Positions 55,302 to 64,000 of a DNA stretch of 64,000 nucleotides are shown here, one piece after another (the stretch's first letter is position 1; every line of letters begins with the position of its first letter). The stretch spans positions 21,304,074-21,368,073 of the forward strand of contig OZ007505.1 of the NCBI GenBank assembly GCA_963931865.1. The letters run 5' to 3'. The notes under the pieces were generated by a model that searched no databases, was not told the origin of the DNA, and was given only the letters and a program-made list of their open reading frames with translations. Made by a program: the position numbers and the translations under genes. Source of the DNA: Axinella damicornis. Taxonomy: Eukaryota > Porifera > Demospongiae > Axinellida > Axinellidae.

Positions 55302-58300
55302 ATGTGGGCGTCGTGTGCGAAGTGCGAAGCTACCTGTAGTAGCAGTGTGCGTTCGCTGCACTGGCAAGAAAGTAGCGACGGGCAAGGAGGATGGTTGGTG
55401 AGCGGCTGCGACGAAGGGACGGTCGGCGTAAGCTGGGCGGGCAACAGGGCATGCGAGTTCGCTGGGAGAGAGGACAATGTCGCGTGCGCAGAAGGAGCGT
55501 GTTATTACAAGTCGCATTTCATCCTGAAGGAACACGTAGGAGAGGTGAGCGATGCATTGTTGCTTAGGGCAAATTCCTGCTGTATAGGATTACTGAATCT
55601 CAAGAGTTTGGATGATGTAGGTGCCTGGTTAGTGCCATCTCCATGATCTCACCTAGCTACTCCCATTTAATTTGCTAGTGCCAATTCGCCTACTCAAACA
55701 ATTATTTTTCCATGCTCTTCCATGAATTCGAAGGGTTATAGTATTTCATGACCCTTCATCAAATTAATAATTGATTGGGATGTGGTTGCAAACTCCATTG
55801 TGAATGAGTTAGTTGTGACATGCATACCCTGTGGCATCTCCTCGCTGTTTGGAATGTGCACAGGTCCACGTAGTGCGATGGAGCCCGAGTGGAGACCGGC
55901 TGGCCACCTGTGACTCCTGGGGCAGGATCATCATCTGGAGGAACAGGGCCAACATCCTGGCCTACCTGCAGCAAGTCAAAACTCCGTTGACCGTGGCCGA
56001 CATTCAGTGGAGCCCGTGTGGCTACTACATCCTAGTCTGTGGCAAAGAGGGCAATGTCCAGATGTTCTCCAGCATCAATATGATGAACCTCGTGTCTCTG
56101 CAGCTGGAGGCAACCACTCGATTCAGCACCCTTCAGCGGCCCAACTTCACCACCTGTGCATGGAACCGAGCCGTTAGTCGAATTGCTCTGGGCACCCAAA
56201 CTGGAGAGATCGTCCTTCTTGATCCAAACAATATCAGTAGTTCAATCTCAAGTGTGTCACTTAAAAAGGGTGTCTCGGTCCGAAGCATTCAGTGCTACGG
56301 ACCTCTTGCAAAATACTTCACAAGGGATGGTGGAAGCTATGACTCTCAGGGTCTCTCTGCTTACCTGGAAAATGGTATGGTTGTCTTAATCAAATCGGTC
56401 ACTTCGCCCCACTGTGTCTACTCTCAGACGGACGTTCGCAATGGTCTAACGGCTTGGAACTCCTCAAACACCCTACTGGCGGTTGTAGGGTACAGCAGAG
56501 AAGATTCCAGCCCTCTCATCCGCTTTGTCAACCAGCGAGGCCACATCATGTTTACGCTCCAGAATGCCCTCCCGCACATCCCCAGAACACAGGTAACCAC
56601 AACGCTTGTTGTCTTGTCATGTTTGTGTTTAAATTCAGCTGTCATGTGTGCATGCAACACAATGGCCTATAGGCTGCATGTTGTCGCCTTCAATTTCTCA
56701 TTGTTTTGCCCTTCACCCAGACCCCCAACAAAGAGGGGTCTGGGAATGGGGGTAAGGTCACACTGCAACTCAAGGTGTGACATAGTTACATGCTGTATAC
56801 TGCCATGTGTCCATTCTTCACATTTTTGCAACTGCAGATGCAAATTAAATGTCACAGTGACATTCACACCTACCCCCCCCCCCCCCCCCCCCCCCCCCCT
56901 CCAAACACACACACACACACACACAGGCACCTGTGCTCAGTATCATCTGGGGGTTGAAGGACTCAACTCTCTTCATCTCCCAAGGTGCCAGCATCTACAG
57001 TGTGGGGGTTCACGAAGACCTCCCCACTTTGCAGCACCTCTGTCGAAGCGCTATTCTGGACAATCTCTTGGGAGGGAGTGAGAGGGAGATGGAAAGTCTT
57101 CCCCTTCCGCGGAGGGAAGTGGAGAGACTGCAGAAACTCAAAGCTCCAGCCATCCCTGTAAGACCTGTAAACACATGGCTGCAGCATTTATTCTGGACAT
57201 TTCATTTAGGGGGGAAATTTCCCCCCCTTTAAAGGCCCTGAAATACACTGCATGGCTGAATGTTGAGCTGTGCATTTGCCATTTCATCCCCGTGCAATCT
57301 ATCACCAGTGGTTTCTCTCACATTGCAGGCCCTGTATGACACACGTTCCCCTGCCTGCTTGGAAGACCTCCTCAAGCCTCTCGCTCCAGACCAGTACATG
57401 CACTGCACCATTGAACCATCAGGACACAGTGGCTACATCCTAAAGCACGAGTTCCTCAACCAGTACATCCCGCTGTTGTATGCCAAAAAGAAGAGTAAAA
57501 AAGTGAGCAGTCTTCTCACTGGTGGATACCAGATTGTGCCAGCATTTAAGTGTCTCCACAGCCAACAGAGTGAGGCATTTCACTGGGCCAGCAAGCCACT
57601 GCAAGCTCGACCAGAAGTCCAGCACTCCCCGAGATGGTTCACAAGAGAACAATCCAGGTCAGTTTTCAAGCAACTGAAGTCAGCGTTACGGCCTGGCCAC
57701 AATTATGCAATCACGGACATCATGCAACGTGAAATCGTCCATCCTTCTCCCATGAGGCTCAACACAGCAGCAAGCAAAGACCCTGAGCCTCCGACTCTAG
57801 CGGAAGTCGAAGGAAGTTTGATCACAAACCAATTCAGAATTTGCGCTCCATCTCATCAGTTTGAAAATGGCAATCTTGGAACTGTGAACATCTCCACTCA
57901 CTACATTGTGTGTAGGCCAAAGAAACTCAACGTTAATCTATTCACAGTGAGGAAAGAGGGGGACGATGACTTTTCTGGAGAAGAGGTGATTGTTCTACAA
58001 TCGAAGGAACCTGACTGGAATCACAGGTCCCAAATATTTGAACTAGATTTTGGTGGACGGGTGACCAGAGACTCAACGAAGAATTTCCAACTAGAAGTTG
58101 GTGGACAAGTGGTAAGCCTTATGGTACACCAGTATGTTTCAAATAGAGTAGCTAAGGCATTTACAGAGGTGCTGTTTGTGCCGGATACAAGTAAGGCAGT
58201 TCTTTTTCGCCGTTATTTCAGCTTTTTCCTATCATTGGTTACTTTGCTCCACCCTTTCAAAGTAATAATGTTCATGTGGGCATATGCAATCATAGCTTAG

Positions 58301-58551
58301 TGGGCTAAGTTATCCTGCTGTGGTTCTGAGCAATATGAATGTACGGTCGGTCCTAGCCTCGTTCCCAGGCCTCCCACGCGGCCTGGGAACGAGGGTCGGT
58401 CCTATAGCTACAGCTGGCGGGTCAAACAGTATTTCATCATTCACAGGTGTTGCAATTTGGCAGATCCAACAAGAATTGCTTCTGCCTGGACTTCCAAGCT
58501 CCCTTCTCTCCTGTTCACGCCCTCTGTATCGCAGTAGCCTGCATTCTCTGA
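55302..58551 (+). CDS. TULP4: Tubby-like protein 4 (WD40 + Tubby C-terminal domain)
   Basis: Five exons, 55302-55544, 55864-56592, 56927-57157, 57329-58111 and 58447-58551, all in phase 0, give 696 aa. The N-terminal half is a WD40-type propeller (VRWSPSGDRLATCDSWGRII, IQWSPCGYYILVCGKEGNV, CAWNRAVSRIALGTQTGEIV, IIWGLKDSTLFISQGASIYS). A SOCS-box-like stretch may lie around the APDQYMHC region but I cannot place it firmly. The Tubby part ends IFELDFGGRVTRDSTKNFQL, VLQFGRSNKNCFCLDFQAPF and SPVHALCIAVACIL, closely matching the vertebrate TULP4 C-terminus. The protein is less than half the length of human TULP4 because the long Pro-rich middle region is missing. From family knowledge TULP4 may be a substrate receptor of an E3 ligase. 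An Ala-rich alternative ending is produced if the last intron is retained. Confidence 0.85.
56874..56925 (+). repeat. Poly-C plus (CA)n tract before TULP4 exon 3
   Basis: A C run of about 25 bases followed by (CA)n ends directly at the CAG acceptor of exon 3. Confidence 0.9.
58354..58394. mobile_element. Minimal 41-bp foldback copy
   Basis: TAGCCTCGTTCCCAGGC is followed almost at once by GCCTGGGAACGAGG, with only CTCCCACGCG between them; the last CTA is lost. GTCGGTCC is duplicated at 58346-58353 and 58395-58402. It lies in the last intron of TULP4. Confidence 0.85.
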
Positions 58552-60140
58552 GCACCCTTTTAACCATTTCTGCAGTCACCTACTGACAAATGTACTTTTC
58601 TTCTTATTTTTGTTTTTCACTGCATCTTTTAGCAATACTAACTTTGTTTACATGTGTGTCTCCACGCTGCCAATGCAGCCACCTCACTTTCAATGCTGCT
58701 GCATGCTGCTGCCAACCATAGTGCACATCAGCCTAGCTAGTGTTATCCCACAGTCGTTGTGTGGCATGGCCTAGTTATAGCTATAGCACAAGGAATGACG
58801 GCTATACATCATATCTCATCTCTGAATGTCAAGGGCTTATCAAGTCGCAAGGGCGTAGCTATAATATTGAGCCACCTTTGGTGGCTCAATATACCCTTGG
58901 TAAGGGCGCTGTGCAGAACATGGGCCACTGCACTCAAAGCAGTAGGTCTGCCCCCATCATTGACACTAATATTGAACACTCCTTTTCGCTCACTAGCTAT
59001 AACTGTATTGTGAGAAGCTTTGGTCCTAGGCCACCCCCACCTCCACAACACTAGCCGATCTAGAGGCTTAACATTGTAATATTACCCCCCTCATCCTCTA
59101 ATGAAATGAGCTTATAGGATGGCAAACACTGTCAGAGTTAGCAGACCACACTCTACATCTAGTTATGACCATCTGACAGATTCTGTCACATACTACTTGA
59201 AATGGAGGTGTGGTTTCGTTTGATAATTTGGACAGAGAACGAAAACCTTGCTTTCACAGATCTTCGCTGGCTCTCGTTTGAGTACAACTTATATGAGGGG
59301 CAACTCCACTCCTGATAGTTGTTGCAACCCCAGTTGCAACTATAACTAGCTGTGTACAATGTTGTTTTTTTCATTTGTAACTGATGCTTATTTTTGTGTC
59401 CACTGACAGACACAGCAATCTCCCGACCCTTCTTGCTTCACGTGTGCACGGGTTAATTATAACACATGCAGTATACTCCTCTATAATTATCCGTACATAC
59501 TGCATGTAGCTTGCTCTAATTACTGGTATTCTAAATTACATGTGAACTAGTGCTATATACTAGCCTCGTTCCCAGGCCGTTCCCACCACCAGTGAAATAC
59601 TGGCGGTGGGAACGGCCTGGGAACAAGGCTAGTGCTATACAGTACTCACTCTAATTATCCAAACGTTCTAATTACATGTGAACCGCAGTACATTAGTTTG
59701 GCAAATTGGAAATCTAAACTCTGCAATTCTACAAACTGACTCAAACTCTATTTAATAGTCGGTATATAAGCAAAACAAACAATAAATGAGGAAGGTTTCA
59801 GAGTTGGCAAAACAAAAGAACGTGGGGTTGGTGTGACCTGCAACACCAACCAAACAGAACTCACAGCACAGAAAAATCAACTACGCAACCAGCGAGCGTG
59901 CCACACACACACGCTCAGCAGGCTACTGCACACATGTATGGGAGTAAGAAAACCCAAAGAAAAAATGTACACAAATGGAAAAATATACTTTTGCTCTGTT
60001 GCACCTTGAATGCTACTTCAAGTTACACACGATACATACAGTGTTTGATTTTTACAGAGAGCATACGTGTAGGAAAAGCACACAGAAAGGACACAGAATG
60101 GAATCGGCATCCAAGGATGCCTAGACTACTTCTATAAAGT
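58552..60140. other. Intergenic region between TULP4 and the DD3-3 gene
   Basis: No gene recognised. A short perfect hairpin occurs at 58862-58892 (ATATTGAGCCACC / GGTGGCTCAATAT), and a foldback element is listed separately. The genes face each other tail to tail across this stretch. Confidence 0.55.
59561..59631. mobile_element. Foldback MITE, 71 bp
   Basis: TAGCCTCGTTCCCAGGCC and GGCCTGGGAACAAGGCTA flank a stem GTTCCCACC(A)CCAGT / ACTGGCGGTGGGAAC with a short loop. GTGCTATATAC on the left and GTGCTATAC on the right look like a slipped target duplication. Confidence 0.8.
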
Positions 60141-60766
60141 TCACTTTTTGCTTGCTCGAACTGTAATTTGCCCCTTCTGGCTTCGGTTAGTGAAGTTGTT
60201 GTTTCGAGAACAGATATAGTGATAGGTTCCTGCGGTTCGGAATCTGAGCAAAGCTCCCTCAAAAGAGGGTGGAGCATTGTTCAGGAGCCTTTGTAGTTCT
60301 GTGTTGCCATCTGGAGATTCAACGGAGTTGGCACAGTCGGGCTTGTCTCGGTAGCACTCGTAGAACCCTGAACTACCAAAGGTTACAGCCAAATCCACTG
60401 CCTCTGGAGAAGGCAAGTCCCAAGAGGTCCACAAGGCCTCAGCATTTCTGAACAGTGTCGTGTTTGCCCACGGCAGTGGGTAGTTGGAGTTCGGGTCTGC
60501 GATCTGGACGATATTGTGCCTGTCAGTGCCTGGAATGGAATGAGGACAAAAGGTGATGGGAACCAGGCCAACAGTGCATGTGTACTAATACAGCAAAGCA
60601 GCCATCAGCGTACGATCACAGGTTGCTCCTGTTGCCAAGGCAACAGAGACACTATATTGCATACCTCCAGTTCCCTCGCCTGCATCGCCAGTCTGACCAT
60701 CTCCACCAGGTGCGCCATTGTTGTGGGTGTTGGAGCCTGTGTGTGTGTGTATGTGTGTGTGTGTAT

Positions 60767-60809
<43 letters not shown>

Positions 60810-60831
60810 CGAGTGTGTGTGGTATAATTAT

Positions 60832-60898
<67 letters not shown>

Positions 60899-61226
60899 TG
60901 TACCTGTCCACTGAATGTGCAGGCATTCACTCTGCGGTATGTTGAGTCTATTGGGAACGAAGTCGTACTCCACCGACGGGTACACCTGGACAATGTTCCC
61001 CCGCTTCCCCCTCACATTCAAGTTATGGATCATGCAATTCCGAGCATCGCCTGCTGGCAATTCCGTCCTGGGACGAAGTACCATCACATGGCTTCTGTCC
61101 TGAAAGGTTCGTCCAAATTGGGCAGTGTTGATGGCCAGGCGAAGCGGTTTGTTTGTGGTAGAGCCAATGTCAACATTAGGATTCTGTTGGACAGGGGAGC
61201 GGATACCACGACCCCTATGTACATAT

Positions 61227-61260
<34 letters not shown>

Positions 61261-63622
61261 TGTGTGTGTGTATGTGTGTGTTGTGTGTGTATGTGTTGTG
61301 TGTGTGTGTGTTTTGTGCATGTTGTGTGTGTGTGCGTGTGTGTGTGCGCGCGTGTGTGTGTGCATGTGCGTGTTGTGTGTGTGTGTGTGTGTGTGTGTGA
61401 GGGGAGAGTGAGAGAGATGGAGATTAAGAAGATACATGGGAGGGGGGTGGGGGTGGGTATACTCATGATGTACGTGCGTGTCATCAATATCTCTGCTCAA
61501 GTTCCAACCTACGGGTTGTCATTGTAGCTTGAGTTGGTGAGCCAGGGATGGTAGTCGTCCGTTGAAATGTTATATCTGAGAAAGATGAAAGATCACGAGG
61601 TTAGAAGTAACCATGACGACATCACATCCTGGAGTGGTGAGGTAACATCATATGGCACTCCTGTTGCCCTAGTTGGCTTTCTGGCAGGTGATGAGACTTC
61701 AGTACCAGCTGTGTCTGATCAAGTTACAAGAAGCCAACTGCAACCACAGGATGCAGTAATCATCCATAAAGGAGTCCTCATACAACAGTGAAACCTTGCC
61801 ACTTCAAAAGAATGGTGACTTGCAAGCATGTGCATTGAATCAAAGACAGTGGAGGTGGGCATTCTGCCAATGCCATAGCAACAACACCAACAAACACGCT
61901 GCTACTTGTTGGCAAACAATGGCCAGCTGCTGCCTTGCTCCCAAGGACGAAAAGCACCAGAAGAAACTGAGCAGTGTTGGCTTCCAGATTTGAGACAAGA
62001 GGCAGACATGATGAGCTTGTTTCTTGGTTACTCTTGGCTCATCACGCTAAGTGATGCATTTCCATTTCCTGTTTAGGGGCTGAATGCCGTCCTCTGATTG
62101 GTTGACTCTCCACCCAACTCAAAACCCTTTGAAATGAAACACACTATACTTGGATCTGACCAATCAGAATCTTCTACACCGTAGACAGCAAGTGAGGCCC
62201 TTTTAATTGCAATTTGTATGATTCATGGCTTCCAATTTTGGCCGACATAGCAACTTCATTGGAAGAGACCTCAGCCTCCCCCAGACAAGAATGGAATTCA
62301 TTTAGTGCAGCTAACTATAGCTAACTATGAATTTGATTAAAGTAACCACCAGGGAGGTCGTGCATGCATCCCAGCATTGTCCTCTGGCAACTAACGCGAG
62401 TTCAAACAGCTTGACCCCATGAGAAACTACTGCAGAATCAGTGACAAAAGCAGCTACTTCCACGAGCAGGAAAGCTCTGTTCTCAGCAACCACGTGCACT
62501 AATGTAACATTCACCACTTGTGCAGTAGTTACATCCGTATCACAGGATGGGGTCTGGCTAGTCTCGGTACCAGACTCCCAATCCGAGACTAGGAAGTCTC
62601 TTCCTACCAACGGGCCAGGAATGAGGCTAATATGTCCTCTCTCCATCAAACACTCATACACAGCACATACATTCACAAACACACTCACATGCACAAATGC
62701 ATGCACACGCATGCACACATACCTCACTCTAAGAACTGCAAGTTTCGATCTGCCGCTGGGGAAGTACGGGATTGTCCAGGTGAAGTTCAGGGGCACACCG
62801 TCCCTGCCATTGCCCAGATGGTTCACCCTTGTCCAGCCGCCCTGTATACAGGTAGGTGCATTGGGAAGAACAAGGCATTCTGCTGCCTCACCAACGTCCC
62901 TTCGTGCCCACACGCGCCTGTAACCATCAGTGTTGTTTCGCTGTATACACTGTTGCTGGCTGCCTCCCTCGGTGTCAATGTAGGCATACTCTGTGAACCA
63001 TTCACCTGTGAATGGAGGAGGTCGGGCAGAGGGAAGGGAGAGAACAGAGAGGTGAGACAAGGGGGAGAGGGGAGGAGAGGGGAGAAGAGGGAAGAGGAGG
63101 AGAGGGGAGAGGGGAGGAGAGGAGAGGGGAGAAGAGGGGAGAGGGGAGGAGAGAGGGAGAGAGGAGAGGGGAGGAGAGGGGAGAAGAGGGGGGAGGAGAG
63201 GGGAGGAGAGAAGACGGGAGAGAAGAGGGGAAGCAACATATCATTCTCTCTCACTTTCTCGCACACACATACTCACACTCACAACCCCTCCCACACCAAC
63301 CCACCTCCAGCAAGTGTGCATCCAGTCTCATTATTAAACACAGACCGTGACTTTGGTTGTGTCCTAGCCTGATCAAAGAACTCCCTGCACCTCTGCCTTG
63401 GCATGACGTTGAAGCTCTCTCTCCGGTACATGTCACACAGCGTTACGTTGTCAGTGAGGACAGCAATGTCCCTCCAGGGGGAGGGGTGCCAATAGGGGTA
63501 GTAGTCCCTCTCCTCGGGGCACTCGTACCCTCGTCGGTTTCCATTGGGATTCTGGCGGGTATAGATGGCTGAACTTGTTCCGAAGTTGTTTGTGCGTAGT
63601 CGTTGGTCAGCTGTGAAGAGGC
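60141..63622 (-). CDS. DD3-3 family protein (5' exons outside window)
   Basis: Six exons on the minus strand, 63622-63305, 63005-62723, 61575-61513, 61214-60904, 60736-60665 and 60529-60141, join with matching phases into about 478 residues to the stop. The first exon here starts mid-protein in phase 1. The sequence GLFTADQ ... [20 protein letters not shown] ... [17 protein letters not shown], the Cys-rich segment, [20 protein letters not shown] and the final [15 protein letters not shown] match the Dictyostelium DD3-3 family, which is scattered through protists and invertebrates. The function is unknown in all of them. The C-terminal part ends in a cupredoxin-like [18 protein letters not shown] phrase. 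Extracellular location is likely from the Cys and N-glycosylation motifs, but the signal peptide lies outside the window. Confidence 0.85.
60740..60896 (+). repeat. (GT)n microsatellite
   Basis: A 150-bp (GT)n run, (CA)n on the transcript strand, fills the intron between DD3-3 exons 60736-60665 and 61214-60904. Open frames across it are artefacts. Confidence 0.95.
61225..61400 (+). repeat. (GT)n microsatellite with interruptions
   Basis: A 175-bp GT-dominated array; on the transcript strand its CA end abuts the 3' splice site of the exon at 61214. Confidence 0.95.
61576..62722. other. DD3-3 intron of about 1.15 kb
   Basis: No gene recognised within it. A foldback-family copy with mixed ends (TAGTCTCGGTACCAGACTCC at 62559 and GCCAGGAATGAGGCTA to 62629) lies near its right side, without a clear target duplication. 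Confidence 0.5.
63055..63235 (+). repeat. GGAGAGGGGA purine tract
   Basis: 180 bp of almost pure G/A on the plus strand (C/T on the transcript strand) in the intron ahead of the DD3-3 exon starting at 63005. Confidence 0.95.
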
Positions 63623-63630
63623 CTGCGTGC

Positions 63631-63631
63631 G

Positions 63632-63683
<52 letters not shown>

Positions 63684-63695
63684 GGGGGGGGGGGG
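63631..63695 (+). repeat. (GT)n plus poly-G tract
   Basis: (GT)n followed by about 28 G. On the minus strand this is C-run then (CA)n, ending 9 bp before the acceptor of the DD3-3 exon at 63622. Confidence 0.9.
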
Positions 63696-63879
63696 TGCCA
63701 CGAATGGTGATGTCACAGTTGACAAAGTTCTCCCCCAACACTGAGTTGAGGTTTTTTGCATTAATTATTCATGAGTTGCTAAGCCTCATTTCTCTATAGG
63801 TGAAGCCTGTGCCATACACAGCTCAAGACCATAGCCTTCTGTCTGTTCATTTTGTAAGACAAGTAGCTTCACCCACTTC

Positions 63880-64000
63880 ACCATGAACCAGCAGGCTAGC
63901 TGGACTAGCGTGACATGAACCAGCAGGCTAGCTGGACCAGTGTGACATGAACCAGCAGGCTAGCTGGACCAGTGCGACATGAACCAGCAGGCTAGCTGGA
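63880..64000 (+). repeat. 32-bp tandem repeat at the window edge
   Basis: Nearly four copies of a 32-bp unit (GAACCAGCAGGCTAGCTGGA plus CCAGTGTGACAT) run off the end of the window. Each unit contains the palindrome AGCAGGCTAGCTGGA. Confidence 0.95.

Noticed and set aside
60578..61411. A 277-codon frame rich in Cys and Val
   Set aside because: It is translated (GT)n microsatellite spanning real minus-strand exons of the DD3-3 gene.

Overview
The window is animal nuclear DNA. Genes are split by many small GT-AG introns, both strands carry genes, and intergenic DNA and introns are full of short inverted-repeat elements, minisatellites and decayed LINE retroelements. The gene set (a class C GPCR, a WD40-plus-Tubby protein of the TULP4 type, a DD3-3 family protein, an ankyrin/F5-8C/SAM protein, and PARP-like and NADAR proteins) together with the repeat style suggests an early-branching metazoan, most likely a demosponge. 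The species is not identifiable from the sequence.

The left part (1-22.3 kb) is the most unusual. Four separate genes share one small Cys/His zinc-binding module of the form C-x4-C ... (Y/F)C-x3-H. They are a zinc module plus short PARP-like transferase (1-2655, +), a membrane-anchored FN3-FN3-zinc-zinc-PARP protein (2860-5155, -), a zinc/coiled-coil protein (9200-10179, -) and a zinc-NADAR protein (19724-22251, -). PARP-like domains attach ADP-ribose, and some NADAR enzymes remove it from guanine, so the locus holds candidate writers and a candidate eraser with the same accessory module. A two-PDZ protein (5528-7507, -) lies among them. Nearly all junctions between these modules are phase 1, which fits exon shuffling.

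From 11.3 to 15.8 kb there is a large 15-bp and 18-bp minisatellite, split by a nest of alternating inverted repeats that begins inside a decayed retroelement tail. From 22.4 to 23.7 kb a 26-bp minisatellite is interrupted by a foldback element, which itself carries another MITE. Next come a secreted trypsin-fold protein lacking its catalytic residues (24117-25124, -) with a TATA box, a LINE fragment, a gene-poor stretch (28.2-32.6 kb), a class C GPCR in one long exon (32616-35345, -) and a second, frameshifted LINE (37733-40388, -).

The right part has a 23-exon ankyrin-F5/8C-SAM gene (40497-51738, +), a 1.8-kb foldback element with a broken Tudor-like cargo (52825-54645), a five-exon TULP4-like gene (55302-58551, +) and the 3' two thirds of a DD3-3 family gene (60141-63622, -).

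A foldback family with the tip TAGCCTCGTTCCCAGGC (or the TAGTCTCGG variant) recurs through the window. Many copies have 8-11 bp target duplications. Their tips are conserved, but their stems differ between copies while staying self-complementary. Exon boundaries were derived by hand from splice signals and reading-frame continuity, and no database search was possible.
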